From the NCBI GenBank assembly GCA_900770345.1, contig CAAGKF010000344.1, positions 1-64,000 on the forward strand: DNA of 64,000 nucleotides, written 5' to 3'. Both the position numbers and the translations under genes were made by a program. The DNA is from Lachnospiraceae bacterium (GTDB lineage Bacteria; Bacillota; Clostridia; Lachnospirales; Lachnospiraceae). How positions within the stretch are numbered: the stretch's first letter is position 1; every line of letters begins with the position of its first letter. The notes under the pieces are model-generated. The model had not been told where the DNA came from. It searched no databases and saw only the letters and a list, made by a program, of their open reading frames with translations. Shown in pieces: positions 16,877 through 26,101 of this stretch.

Positions 16877-17791
16877 ATGAAAAAACAATTTAAAACAGTA
16901 TTGGAATCAGTGGAGAAAGGGATTCCGGCTTCACTGGAGTTTACGGCGGAGGAAGCTGTCTATACACGCAATTTCAGACCCAGAGAACGTCTGATCCTGC
17001 TGGGAGGCGGGCATATATCCCAGCCTCTGTGTACCTTTGCCTCTGCTCTTGGATTTGAAGTGACGGTGGTGGACGACAGGCCATTTTTTGCCAACAGGGC
17101 ACGGTTCCCTGAAGCAAAAAACGTTGTGTGCGATGAATTTCAGCATGCCATCGGAGAGCTGAGGATACAAAGCTGTGACTATGTGGCGGTCATTACAAGA
17201 GGACACAGGTGTGATGCTGACTGTCTGCGGGCAATCCTGGGGGGACAGTATCCATTTTATCTTGGTATGATCGGTTCCAGACGCAGAGGCATTGAGCTTT
17301 TGAATATGCTGGAGCAGGAGGGCTTTGAACGGGAAAAACTGGACCGGATCCATACACCGATCGGCGTTCCGCTGAATGCTCTGACCATACAGGAGATATC
17401 CATCTCCATCGTGGCGGAGCTGATACAGTGCAGGAGGCGTGATACCAGCCGCCGGTCGAAAAACTGTATTCTTACAAATGAAGATATTGACCTGGAGCTG
17501 TTAAAATTCCTGGCTGAGGACAGTGAGCCCAAGGCAGTGCTGATCGTCTATGAGACAGGAGGTTCCACACCGGTAAAATCCGGGGCTTATATGGCAGTTA
17601 CCGGAGATATGAGGATAAAGGGCTCAATCGGCGGAGGCTGCAGCGAAAGCGCGGTGCTCCATGAGGCGCGGGAGCTGATCGGAACAGGGGAGAGCAGAAC
17701 AGTGATGATTGATATGAGCAATGATGTGGCAGAGGAAGAAGGGATGGTCTGCGGCGGACAGATGAAGGTATGGATTGCTGATGTGGGATGA
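16877..17791 (+). CDS. XdhC/CoxI family protein
   Basis: A 304-residue XdhC-type protein, the group that inserts or sulfurates molybdenum cofactor in xanthine dehydrogenase-like enzymes. The Rossmann part with LLGGGHISQPL (GGGH at 43-46) comes first, and the XdhC/CoxI segment (ETGGSTPVKSGAYM, GSIGGGCSES, GMVCGGQM) comes last, the reverse of the order in many XdhC proteins. No xanthine dehydrogenase or other Mo-hydroxylase gene is in the window, so its client must be encoded elsewhere. ATG with GGGGGAG upstream; transcribed divergently from rrf2. Confidence 0.75.
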   Translation: MKKQFKTVLESVEKGIPASLEFTAEEAVYTRNFRPRERLILLGGGHISQPLCTFASALGFEVTVVDDRPFFANRARFPEAKNVVCDEFQHAIGELRIQSCDYVAVITRGHRCDADCLRAILGGQYPFYLGMIGSRRRGIELLNMLEQEGFEREKLDRIHTPIGVPLNALTIQEISISIVAELIQCRRRDTSRRSKNCILTNEDIDLELLKFLAEDSEPKAVLIVYETGGSTPVKSGAYMAVTGDMRIKGSIGGGCSESAVLHEARELIGTGESRTVMIDMSNDVAEEEGMVCGGQMKVWIADVG

Positions 17792-17842
17792 ACCTGAAAC
17801 GATGCTGCTTTTGATGCGATACAGACGTGACCGACCGGACTC

Positions 17843-17872
17843 TTGACGCGTTTTGCCATTTCAAGTTATAAT
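17843..17872 (+). promoter_or_regulatory. Promoter of the LacI-family gene
   Basis: TTGACG (17843-17848) and TATAAT (17867-17872), 18-bp spacer. No copy of the TTGGAACCGATTCCAA operator is present, so autoregulation by that site is not indicated. Confidence 0.6.
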
Positions 17873-17927
17873 GCAAGGGACTGCAGTTATTTTCTGCAGA
17901 ATCATTGGATTTAAATGAGGAATGATC

Positions 17928-18929
17928 ATGATCAGTAAAAAGATGACGATGGATGATATTGCTGTTCAGGCAGGAGTAGCGAAAAGTACAGTCTCCCGAT
18001 ATTTCAACGGCGGCAGCGTTAAGCCTTCCACAAAACTGAAAATTCAGAAAGTCATTGAAAAATATAAATATGAACCCAATACCTTCGCACGACTGAATGC
18101 AAGGCAGAGCAATCTGATCGGCGTGGTAGTGCCTACTCTGAACTCCAGGATCACCAGCCGTGTTATGACCAGCATTGACCGGTACCTGCGGGAGAGAGAT
18201 TATACAACTCTGATCCGCAGCTCCGATCATGATACGGAACTGGAGATCCAGAATATTCAGAAGCTGATTCATTTGAATGTGGACGGTATTCTGATCAGTG
18301 CAATTACAATTACGGAGGAACACAGACGTATTATAGAAAGTTCGGAGATCCCGATCGTGGTGCTGGCACAGGAATGTGAAAGCGGTATTTCCATTGTAGA
18401 TGATGACTATCGCGCCGGGAAGTACATGGGGGAATATATCGGGATGCGGGGCCACAAAAATGTGGCAGTTATGGCCATTGATGAAAAGGATGTGGCGGTA
18501 GGTATTAACCGCAGGCAGGGAATACTGGATGGTTTGAAAACCTACGGGATCGATGGACCTCTTATTGTGTACAGTGATTACAGCTTTCAGGGCGGACAGG
18601 CTGCCGCAGAAGAGATCCTGGAGAAAATCCCAGATGTAGATGCGATCATTTGCTCCACGGACCGTCTGGCATTCGGTACATACCGTGTGCTGCAGGAGCA
18701 GGGACTTCGTATACCGGAGGATGTTTCTGTGGCCGGGTTTGGCGGATATGAAGAAAGCACGCTTCTGAATCCGGAGCTGACGACCCTGAAATTTGATTCT
18801 TATGCCATGGGATATCTGGGAGCGGAGTCGATCCTGAAGCTTCTGAATAAAGAACCTGTTTCAAAAAAGCAGATCGTAGAGTATGAATTTATTGAGGGCG
18901 GGAGTGTAAAAGACAGAAACGCAGTGTGA
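17928..18929 (+). CDS. scrR: LacI-family sucrose repressor
   Basis: A 333-residue LacI/GalR repressor: the N-terminal helix-turn-helix and hinge (TMDDIAVQAGVAKSTVSRYFNGG; NTFARLNARQSNLIGVVVP) precede a periplasmic-binding-protein-like sensor with DGILISA, DDDYRAGKYM and ICSTDRLAFG segments. The gene lies directly upstream of a sucrose PTS and sucrose-6-phosphate hydrolase, whose promoter is bracketed by two LacI-type operators, so it is called ScrR. The second of two ATGs (17928) fits the ribosome site better. The effector, likely a fructose or sucrose phosphate, is known from relatives and not seen here. Confidence 0.82.
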   Translation: MISKKMTMDDIAVQAGVAKSTVSRYFNGGSVKPSTKLKIQKVIEKYKYEPNTFARLNARQSNLIGVVVPTLNSRITSRVMTSIDRYLRERDYTTLIRSSDHDTELEIQNIQKLIHLNVDGILISAITITEEHRRIIESSEIPIVVLAQECESGISIVDDDYRAGKYMGEYIGMRGHKNVAVMAIDEKDVAVGINRRQGILDGLKTYGIDGPLIVYSDYSFQGGQAAAEEILEKIPDVDAIICSTDRLAFGTYRVLQEQGLRIPEDVSVAGFGGYEESTLLNPELTTLKFDSYAMGYLGAESILKLLNKEPVSKKQIVEYEFIEGGSVKDRNAV

Positions 18930-18957
18930 GAATACTGTTTCAGAACTGAATAAAAAA

Positions 18958-19033
18958 ACAGCGGGGACAGATACAGGAAAGGGCCGTGGGGAATAAGCTT
19001 CCCGGCCCGTTTATTTTATCTGTCCCTGCTGCT
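18958..19033 (+). terminator. Nested terminator after scrR
   Basis: An inner hairpin GGGCC...GGCCC (18981-19007) is followed by GTTTATTTT. It is enclosed by outer arms ACAGCGGGGACAGAT (18958-18972) and ATCTGTCCCTGCTG (19019-19032), giving one long stem between scrR and the scrA promoter. Confidence 0.7.
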
Positions 19034-19085
19034 GTGAGTGAGGGAGCATTTGTTGACCAGGCTGCAGCTGATTGAAAAAAATAAA

Positions 19086-19160
19086 TTGGAACCGATTCCA
19101 AAATATATATTGACAAAATGCGAAAACATGCTTATACTTCAATTATGGAACCGATTCCAA
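19086..19160 (+). promoter_or_regulatory. scrA promoter between two LacI-type operators
   Basis: Operator 1 is TTGGAACCGATTCCAA (19086-19101); operator 2 (19145-19160) differs only in its first base. Their centres are 59 bp apart. Between them lie TTGACA (19110-19115) and TATACT (19133-19138), 17-bp spacer. Operator 2 covers the transcription start, and the pair could support a repression loop. Confidence 0.85.
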
Positions 19161-19201
19161 AACAATGGAATCAAAAACAGAATCAAAATGGAGGGGAAGA
19201 C

Positions 19202-21090
19202 ATGGATTACGCAAAAATTGCAAGCCAGGTAATTGAAAATGTCGGGGGAAAAGACAATATTAAATCAGCAGCGCACTGCGCGACGCGGCTGCGTCTTCAG
19301 CTGAAAAACAATGACCTGCGAAACGAAGAGGCCATCAGCGACATTGAAGGAGTAAAGGGTGTTTTTCTGACACAGTCACAGTTTCAGATCATTTTCGGTT
19401 CAGGTCTGGTGAATCTGGTATTTGCGGAGGTTCAGAAACTGATCGGGGAAATCAGTGAGAGTGAAGTGCAGGGAGAAGAAGAAACAGAAAAAAAGGCAAT
19501 ATTCTTCAGCGTTTTGTAAAGATGCTCAGCGATATTTTTGTTCCGATTATTCCGGCAATTGTGGCAGGCGGTCTTTTGATGGGTATTAATAATATTCTGA
19601 CATCGGGATTATTTGACGGACGATCCCTGATCGAACTCTATCCTCAGTGGGCCGGTCTGGCAGCTGCCGTAAATACCTTTGCCAATGCGCCCTTTGTATT
19701 CCTGCCGGTGCTTATCGGATTCAGCGCCACAAAAAAATTCGGCGGAAATCCCTATCTCGGTGCGGCCATGGGAATGATCATGGTTCATCCGGATCTTCTG
19801 AATGCCTACAGTATCGGCATTGCAGAGCCGCCTGTGTGGAATATACTGGGTTTTCAGATTGCGGCCATTGGTTATCAGGGAACAGTTCTTCCTGTTCTTG
19901 CGGTATCCTTTATTCTGGCAAATATTGAAAAGAAGCTGCGTAAAATCACTCCAACCTGGCTTGATAATCTGACTACTCCGCTTCTTTCTGTTCTGGTTAC
20001 TTCTTTTCTGACCTTCATCTGTGTAGGGCCTGTACTGCGTGAGGCCGGAAACCTGCTGGCAGCCGGTATCACCTGGACGTACAATACGCTTGGATTTATC
20101 GGAGGAGGTCTCTTTGGCCTGGCCTATGCTCCGATCTGCCTGACCGGTATGCATCACAGCTTTATTGCCATTGAAACTCAGCTGATCGCGGATATGGCCC
20201 ATACGGGAGGAAGCTTTATTTTTACTACCGCAAGTATGAACAATGTGGCTCAGGGCGCAGCCGTGCTGGCAGTATTATTTCTGACAAAGAATGAAAAAAT
20301 GAAGTCTATCTGCTCTGCATCCGGCGTATCTGCTCTTCTGGGAATTACTGAGCCGGCAATGTTTGGTGTAACCTTAAAGCTGAAATATCCGTTCTACGCT
20401 GCTATTATCGGTTCTGCGGCAGGCAGCGCATACTGCGCGGGAACCAGGGTTCTGGCACAGGCGCTGGGTGCGGCAGGTCTTCCGGGCTTTATTTCCATGA
20501 AGCCGGAGGCATACGGCAATTTTGCAATTGGCCTGGCGCTGTCCATGGCAGTGTCTGCAGCTTTAACTGTTGTTTTCTGGAAAAAGTTCAGGCTGGAGGA
20601 GGAAGGCATCGGCACGAAGAACGGCGGCAGCACGAAGGATGGTGAGGCATCAGTCTATGCTCCTGTAAAAGGACAGGTTTTTCCGATTGAACAGTCCAGA
20701 GATCATGTATTTGCTTCCAAAATGATGGGAGATGGTGTGGCCATCGATCCGGAGGAAGGCGTTGTTTATGCGCCGGCTGATGGTACGGTCAGTCTGGTAT
20801 TCCCGACAAAGCATGCAGTGGGGATCACTCTGGAAAACGGAACAGAGCTGCTGATCCATGTAGGTCTTGATACGGTAAAGCTGGACGGAGAAGGCTTCGT
20901 GTCCTTTGCGGATGCCGGTACAAAGGTAAAGAAAGGTGATAAGCTGCTGGCTTTCGATATGGATCTGATAAAAGAGAGGGGATATGATGCGCAGACCATG
21001 ATGCTGGTTGCGGATGCAAAGGGAAAGTCGGTGAGCACGATCCCATCTCAGAAAGCAGATATTCACACCAGAGTTATCATATTGAAGTGA
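19202..21090 (+). pseudogene. scrA: Sucrose PTS transporter EIIBCA, frameshifted at an A7 tract
   Basis: A sucrose-type phosphotransferase permease that imports and phosphorylates sucrose. IIB comes first (phosphocysteine in SAAHCATRLRLQL), then IIC (from KMLSDIFVPIIPAIVAGG), then a glucose-type IIA (HAVGITLENG and LIHVGLDTVKL). The first frame ends at TAA 19517-19519 after EETEKKA; the rest is in the -1 frame. The switch point is seven A at 19488-19494. An eighth A would give EKKGNILQRFVKML, the expected family text. The zero-frame codons there are A-AAA-AAG, also a canonical -1 ribosomal slippery heptamer. Point deletion, read error or programmed slippage all fit. ATG at 19202 has GGAGGGG 7 bases before it. 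Confidence 0.8.
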
Positions 21091-21107
21091 CAGGAAAGGA
21101 AATCAGT

Positions 21108-22604
21108 ATGTTTCGAAAATATGAAAAGGTTCGGAAAGAAGAATATGAACAGTGGTATAAAGAAAATGCGGAGTATCGCCGGCGGACAGCAGCGGATCCC
21201 AGAAGGCTCCGTTTCCATCTGATGCCGAAAACCGGCTGGATGAATGATCCCAACGGACTCTGTCAGCTGGATGGTATATATCATATTTATTATCAGTACA
21301 CACCCTTTGAACCCACCGGTGAACTGAAACTGTGGGGACATTATACGACCAGGGATTTTATTCACTATGAGGATGACGGCCCCGTACTTTTTCCGGATTC
21401 GGATATGGATGCTCATGGCGCTTATTCCGGTTCTGCTTATACAGAAGAGGGAACAGCACATTATTTCTATACCGGCAATCTGAAATTTTTTGACAGGGAT
21501 GACTATGATTATATCAATTCCGGCCGGGGAAGCAACGTGATTACCTTTACCAGCAGGAACGGGCATGACTTTTCAGAAAAGAAGCTGCTGATGACAAATA
21601 GGGATTATCCTGCCGATATGAGCAATCACGTGCGTGATCCGAAGGTCTTTCGTTTCGGAACGTATTATTATATGGTTCTGGGCGCCAGGGACAGGGAGAG
21701 CAGAGGAATGGTACTGCTGTATCGGTCCGTCGACCTGGAGCACTGGACTTTCAGGAAACGTATTGCCGCAGATGAACGGTTCGGCTATATGTGGGAGTGC
21801 CCTGATCTGTTTCAGCTTGAGGGACAGTGGTTTTTGTCCTGCTGTCCGCAGGGGGTAGAGCCGCAGGGGATTGATTACGAAAATGTCCATCAGAATGTAT
21901 GGATGAAGCTGGACTGCGATTTTGATGCAAATGAATATCAGATAACGGACATTCATCTGATGGATCGGGGATTTGATTTTTATGCGCAGCAGACCTTTGA
22001 GGATGAGAAGGGACGGCGGATCCTGATCGGCTGGATGGGCATTCCGGATGCGGATTATTCGAATCCCACAACAGATTCCGGATGGCAGCATGCGCTGACG
22101 ATTCCGAGAGAGCTTACAGTCCGCGGCGGACGTCTGATCCAGCAGCCGCTGGAAGAATTAAAGCTGCTTCGGCAAGAGCCTGTTCAGCTGCCCTTCGGTG
22201 GAGAAAACAGCAGTGAAAACATTTCCGCCGGGAATATTCATACAGGGGAAGATCCTTCGGTGAGACAGCTGGTATATGAGGCGGTGGTGGAATTTGACCG
22301 GTGCGGGACAATGCATATGATCCTGCGCGAAGGGATTACTCTGAGCTATTGTGATCATATCCTGACTCTGGATCTGGGAGAATACGGAGCAGGGCGTACT
22401 GTCCGAAGCGTGCGCCTGGAAAGACTGGAGCATCTGCAGATTTTTGCGGATACCAGTTCCGTTGAAATTTTCGTAAATCACGGGGAGGAAGTGTTTACTT
22501 CCAGGATTTACAGCTTGAAAGGAATGCTTTCCGTCGGAGGAGAGTGTGAAGGAGTAATGACGGTATATCCGCTGAAGTCATTTGTTGTGGAGGATGTACT
22601 TTAG
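21108..22604 (+). CDS. scrB: Sucrose-6-phosphate hydrolase (GH32)
   Basis: A 498-residue glycoside hydrolase family 32 enzyme that splits sucrose-6-phosphate to glucose-6-phosphate and fructose. The nucleophile is Asp47 in WMNDPNG, the stabilising aspartate is in HVRDPKVF, and the acid/base glutamate is in WECPDLF. A five-bladed propeller is followed by a C-terminal beta domain from about residue 350, with SSVEIFVNHGEEVFTSRIY near the end. ATG at 21108 is preferred, with AGGAAAGG before it; an upstream GTG overlaps the scrA stop. It is the last gene of the scr unit, in frame and intact, unlike scrA. Confidence 0.88.
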   Translation: MFRKYEKVRKEEYEQWYKENAEYRRRTAADPRRLRFHLMPKTGWMNDPNGLCQLDGIYHIYYQYTPFEPTGELKLWGHYTTRDFIHYEDDGPVLFPDSDMDAHGAYSGSAYTEEGTAHYFYTGNLKFFDRDDYDYINSGRGSNVITFTSRNGHDFSEKKLLMTNRDYPADMSNHVRDPKVFRFGTYYYMVLGARDRESRGMVLLYRSVDLEHWTFRKRIAADERFGYMWECPDLFQLEGQWFLSCCPQGVEPQGIDYENVHQNVWMKLDCDFDANEYQITDIHLMDRGFDFYAQQTFEDEKGRRILIGWMGIPDADYSNPTTDSGWQHALTIPRELTVRGGRLIQQPLEELKLLRQEPVQLPFGGENSSENISAGNIHTGEDPSVRQLVYEAVVEFDRCGTMHMILREGITLSYCDHILTLDLGEYGAGRTVRSVRLERLEHLQIFADTSSVEIFVNHGEEVFTSRIYSLKGMLSVGGECEGVMTVYPLKSFVVEDVL

Positions 22605-22660
22605 CAGTCAGGCAGATGTGTGCGTTGACTTAGCCGAAACTTCTCGTGTGGTTTCTGAAG

Positions 22661-22697
22661 TAAAAATGGAAAGCAGAGAACTTTATTCCCTGCTTCC
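22661..22697 (-). terminator. Minus-strand terminator after the amidohydrolase
   Basis: Reading leftwards, GGAAGCAG pairs with CTGCTTTCC across a 13-base loop and is followed by ATTTTTA. An outer CTCGTGTG/CACACGAG pair (22642 and 22702) extends the structure. Confidence 0.6.
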
Positions 22698-22731
22698 CAA
22701 TCACACGAGGAATATTTGCCCGAAAACCGGA

Positions 22732-23544
22732 TCAGACAAAGGGAAAATCGTAGATTCTGGCCGCGTTTCCGTAAAATACAGCCTCCCTGTGTTTTTCGGG
22801 GATCAGTTCCTCTATGAACTGGATGTACTGTTCCAGATTTACAAGAGGCCAGTCGGTTCCGAACATCAGCCGGCTGTAGTCCAGGTAGCACATCCAGGCA
22901 CGCAGGGTATCCAGATACCATCTGCGGTCGTTTATAAGCTGTCTGACATCAAACTGTCCCTCCAGAAGGCCGGAAAGATCGGCAGCCACATTGGGATTTT
23001 TGCTGACAACGGCGGCAGCGTCGGCCAGCCAGGGATTTCCGAAGTGGCACATGATAAATTGTACATCAGGATGCCTGACGGCAGCCTCATCCAGGGTCAG
23101 AGGATGGGTGTATTTTAACAGAGCATTGGGGCCGGCTGTTTCGCCGGTGTGGACCGCAACCGGTTTTTTATAGCGGGCGGCCAGTTCATAAACGGGCTCA
23201 TAAATATTATCTGTAATGTAGACGGGATTATATCCCGGGTACAGTTTGATTCCCGCGCACTGCGGCTGTCTCAGGTGGTATTCGATTTGATCCAGAGCTT
23301 CCGCCACGTGATGGGATTCCAGGAAAGAACGGTCCAGACCAATGCAGTAGCGCAGCCACTGAGGGTATCTGTGGCGTTCCGGCTCCAGCCCCCGGTTTCC
23401 CATCACTACACCGCCGAGGATGGAAAGCTTTTCATACTGTTTTTTTAAATGTTCAATTGTATTTTCATGGCCGGCTTCCAGTGCGATCCGGTCAAAATAA
23501 GCGTCATGTTCTACAAGGTGAAGATGTGCGTCAATGATTTTCAT
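22732..23544 (-). CDS. TIM-barrel amidohydrolase (Amidohydro_2 type)
   Basis: A 270-residue metal-dependent hydrolase or decarboxylase of the amidohydrolase_2 type. The metal motif is DAHLHL at residues 5-10, followed by VAVHTGE, FIMCHFGNPW and FGTDWPL, which give the later histidines and the catalytic aspartate. Family members hydrolyse lactones or decarboxylate aromatic acids; the substrate cannot be deduced. It converges on scrB and has its own terminator. Its 5' UTR can form an enclosed stem (23587-23638). No operon partner is present. Confidence 0.75.
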   Translation of the reverse strand: MKIIDAHLHLVEHDAYFDRIALEAGHENTIEHLKKQYEKLSILGGVVMGNRGLEPERHRYPQWLRYCIGLDRSFLESHHVAEALDQIEYHLRQPQCAGIKLYPGYNPVYITDNIYEPVYELAARYKKPVAVHTGETAGPNALLKYTHPLTLDEAAVRHPDVQFIMCHFGNPWLADAAAVVSKNPNVAADLSGLLEGQFDVRQLINDRRWYLDTLRAWMCYLDYSRLMFGTDWPLVNLEQYIQFIEELIPEKHREAVFYGNAARIYDFPFV

Positions 23545-23586
23545 ATAAATCAGCCTTTCTTGTCTGAATTATTATTTTTACTTTTG

Positions 23587-23638
23587 GCGGACAAACCAAG
23601 GAATGCCGGGTTTTCCGGAGGGTACTCTCATTGTCCGC
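23587..23638 (-). promoter_or_regulatory. Structured 5' UTR of the amidohydrolase gene
   Basis: In the 304-base gap 23545-23848 the minus-strand transcript can form an 8-bp closing stem (GCGGACAA with TTGTCCGC, 23587-23594 and 23631-23638) around a CCGG-AAAAC-CCGG hairpin, with two purine/pyrimidine-rich internal strands. It lies about 40 bases before the start codon and has no U tract. The shape suits a small cis-regulatory RNA; it matches no class I recognise. Confidence 0.35.
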
Positions 23639-23695
23639 TTGTACTCTGAGGGTATCATAACACAAAAATCAGGAATATTACAGACTGTTTACATT

Positions 23696-23848
23696 CTGTG
23701 ATTTTTATGTGAAATCGAAGATGGTTTTATTGACCCCTGAAAATTCCATTGCTATAATCGTTCTATCGAGCCGGTAAAAGGCCTACATAAGGATTCTCTG
23801 TCGTGTACAGCGGGTCCTTTTTATTTTATCAGGAAACGAGGTAAGAAT
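23696..23848 (+). promoter_or_regulatory. Promoter-leader element, copy A
   Basis: This block is repeated at 55825-55979. It begins with a conserved 23-base box (CTGTGATTTTTATGTG...), then TTGACC (23730-23735), 17 bp, TATAAT (23753-23758), then a leader of about 85 bases. In the leader GCC/GGC form a small stem, then an AAGGATT...GGTCCTT hairpin with inner CTGT/ACAG is followed by TTTTT, like a terminator. A ribosome site (GGAAACGAGG) and the ATG at 23849 come next. The plan is that of an attenuated leader; the signal is unknown. Confidence 0.65.
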
Positions 23849-24833
23849 ATGACGAAGTTAAAAAAATATGCGGTATTATGGGCGTCAGCCTGTGTCATTC
23901 TGAGCGGGTGCTCCGGAAACCAGGCGCAGGGGACAACCTTTCAGGAAACAGAAACGCAGGAAACAGCTGTTAAGGAAACGACTGATCAGGAAGCGGCGGA
24001 TACTGCGGCGAAGGCAGAGAAAGAGGCAGAGGACGGATCGGAGGAATCCGGAAGAGGAAAGAAGCAGAGAGAAGCGGGAGAAGGACAGCCTGACAGAGAT
24101 CGGGGAAACAATGCCGCTGACGGAGAGAATAAACAGGGAAACCGCGCTGGCGGACCAGGCGGCGGCCGTACTGCCGTTGAGACGGATCCCAACGTACTGG
24201 CTGTTATCGAGGAGGGTTCTGAAAAATTTACACAGCTTACCTTTAAGGATGAAGAAACAGGAATTTCCCTGGAATACAGTCTGTATGTTCCGGAGGATTA
24301 TGATGAGAATGAAAAATATCCCTTTATTATGTTTATTCCCGATTCCTCCGGCGCGGGAAAGAGCGCAAAGGAAATTGTTGAACAGTATTACGGGGCTGAT
24401 ATCTGGGTGAGCGAGGAGGAGCAGGAGAAACATAAATCCTTTGTTCTGGTTCCTGCCTTTTCAGAGGTTGTTGTGGATGATGACTGGAATACATCTGATC
24501 AGATTGAGACCGCGGTGAAGCTGGTCAATGCTCTGACAGAAGAATACAGTATTGATACCGACAGGATGTATACCACCGGTCAGTCCATGGGCTGTATGAC
24601 TTCTCTTTATCTTTGCAGCACTCATCCGGAGCTGTTTACAGCCTATCTCTTTGTCTCCGGTCAATGGGACATTTCCAATCGCACAGGGGTATAACGCCAA
24701 TATGATCCGTTTTGAAAAGGGCAGCGTTTTAAAAGGAGAAGGCGGTATGGAACATGCCTCTTCCTTCAACTACGGATACAAGATCCCGGCTGTCCGGGAC
24801 TGGCTGTTTGAGCAGTCAAAACAGGATAAATAG
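23849..24833 (+). pseudogene. Lipoprotein alpha/beta-hydrolase (esterase-like), internal deletion
   Basis: The intact part starts with a lipoprotein signal (VILSGCSG, Cys at about residue 21) and a Glu/Lys-rich linker with QET/KET repeats to about residue 110. An esterase-type domain follows, with the nucleophile elbow TGQSMGCMTSLYL. The frame ends at TAA after GQWDISNRTGV (24692-24694). A second frame from about 24690 supplies the expected domain end (NMIRFEKGSVLKGEGGMEHASSFNYGY, including the catalytic histidine), stopping at 24833. The acid-residue region is missing, so a deletion with frameshift has removed the middle. It follows leader copy A directly. Confidence 0.75.
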
Positions 24834-24902
24834 CGGGGGAGGAAAATTCATATCGGGTGGTATGAAAATCCCCGGAAGCTGTGAAAAAGCAGGATGCTTC
24901 CG

Positions 24903-25847
24903 TTACTGCAGGGAGGAAGTAAATTTTCCGTCATTTTTCTCTTCCAGAACGCGGATGGCATGATAGAGAAATTCATTCAGGGGAGTGGGAACACCCACTT
25001 CCCGGCCCAGGCGGATGATCGTTCCCGCAAACATCTCCACCTCCGTTTTTCTTCCGTGCTCAATATCCTGCAGTGTGGATGCCTTGTTTTTGAAGGGAAC
25101 CTTGACCAGATGGACCAGGTGCCTCTCAGCATAGCTTTCATCTACCATGATTCCCTTTTTGCGTGCGATATCGATCACCTCTTTTGCCACCAGAATACGC
25201 AGCCGGTTGGCGTGGTCGCTGGTTCCCCAGGCTCCGAAGGGAATGCCCAGAACTGCGGAAACCTGATTTTCGCTGACATTGCAGATATATTTTTCCCAGA
25301 TGGCTTTTTCCATATTTTTTCTGATAATAGAAAACATGCCGGCACGGTCAAACAGGTCCTTTACGGCCTGTACGCGCTCGGAAATGGTTTCATTTGTTTT
25401 CTCACCGAATTCAATGACGGAATTGGCAGGATTATAAAATGCCTGGTTCCCGTTCATCTGTACGCTGACGCGGACCAGAGAATACAATACCCGGTCCCAG
25501 CCGTAAACAGAGGCCACCATAGACTCGCTTTCTACGCCGTTTAAAGGGGCTATGATTACCGTATCCGGCCCGATCTGGCGCTTCATATCCTTTAAAGACG
25601 CTTCCAGACCGGTCATCTTGGTGATAAAGATCGCCAGATCCGCATATCCTGTCTCCTCATCCGGAGATACAATATGAAAATGAAAAGGTTCTCCGTTGAT
25701 TATAATACCGTCCCGCAAAAGTCGTTCTCTGCGGCTGCCGCCTGCGATAATACGCAGGTTGTCTCCCAGCACCTTCTGCAGATTTCCCGCCAGATAGCTT
25801 CCGATAGCTCCAAGTCCGATCAATGCCACTGTTCTGATGTCTTTCAT
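24903..25847 (-). CDS. panE: 2-dehydropantoate 2-reductase family protein
   Basis: A 314-residue NADPH-dependent ketopantoate reductase-like protein (ApbA/PanE), of the type that makes pantoate for coenzyme A. The Rossmann motif is VALIGLGAIGSYLAG (about 8-22). The conserved APLNGVESE, WEKYICNVSENQVSAVLG (catalytic lysine) and KASTLQDIEHGRKTEVE segments are present. Many Clostridia have several paralogues acting on other 2-keto acids, so the precise substrate is less certain than the family. The ATG has GGGAG 9 bases before it. It stands alone between convergent and divergent neighbours. Confidence 0.78.
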   Translation of the reverse strand: MKDIRTVALIGLGAIGSYLAGNLQKVLGDNLRIIAGGSRRERLLRDGIIINGEPFHFHIVSPDEETGYADLAIFITKMTGLEASLKDMKRQIGPDTVIIAPLNGVESESMVASVYGWDRVLYSLVRVSVQMNGNQAFYNPANSVIEFGEKTNETISERVQAVKDLFDRAGMFSIIRKNMEKAIWEKYICNVSENQVSAVLGIPFGAWGTSDHANRLRILVAKEVIDIARKKGIMVDESYAERHLVHLVKVPFKNKASTLQDIEHGRKTEVEMFAGTIIRLGREVGVPTPLNEFLYHAIRVLEEKNDGKFTSSLQ

Positions 25848-25974
25848 AGGTCATGTCTCCCGTCTGTAGGTTATTTGTTTTTATCATACATGATTCTGTG
25901 CTGAAATACTATCCCTGATTATAAAAATGTTGCAGTTGGGAAAAAGATTTCAGTTGTGAAAAAAATCTCAATTC

Positions 25975-26003
25975 TTGACAGCTCCGAATGGGAGTGCTAT
26001 ATT
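25975..26003 (+). promoter_or_regulatory. Promoter of the ion transporter gene
   Basis: TTGACA (25975-25980) and TATATT (25998-26003), 17-bp spacer. Transcription would start near 26010, giving a leader of about 90 bases that contains the hairpin at 26024-26070. Confidence 0.7.
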
Positions 26004-26023
26004 ACACAATGCTTAAAAAGGGG

Positions 26024-26070
26024 AGAGAAAACAGACTGCCGGGGGAAGGAGAGTCTGTTCTCTTCTTTTT
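26024..26070 (+). terminator. Terminator-like hairpin inside the transporter leader
   Basis: AGAGAAAACAGACT (26024-26037) pairs with AGTCTGTTCTCT (26052-26063), one base bulged, followed by TCTTTTT. It lies between the promoter and the ribosome site, so it would act as an attenuator. Confidence 0.6.
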
Positions 26071-26101
26071 ATTTGCGATAATCCTGAAGGAGGTTATTGT
26101 C

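Noticed and set aside
18958..19033. Long inverted repeat after scrR as a mobile-element end
   Set aside because: The inner GC stem with T tract and its place between a stop and a promoter fit a terminator; no transposase is present.
23765..23848. Leader A as a known riboswitch (c-di-GMP, preQ1, purine, ZTP)
   Set aside because: None of the conserved core motifs of those classes can be placed; it is reported as an unassigned element.
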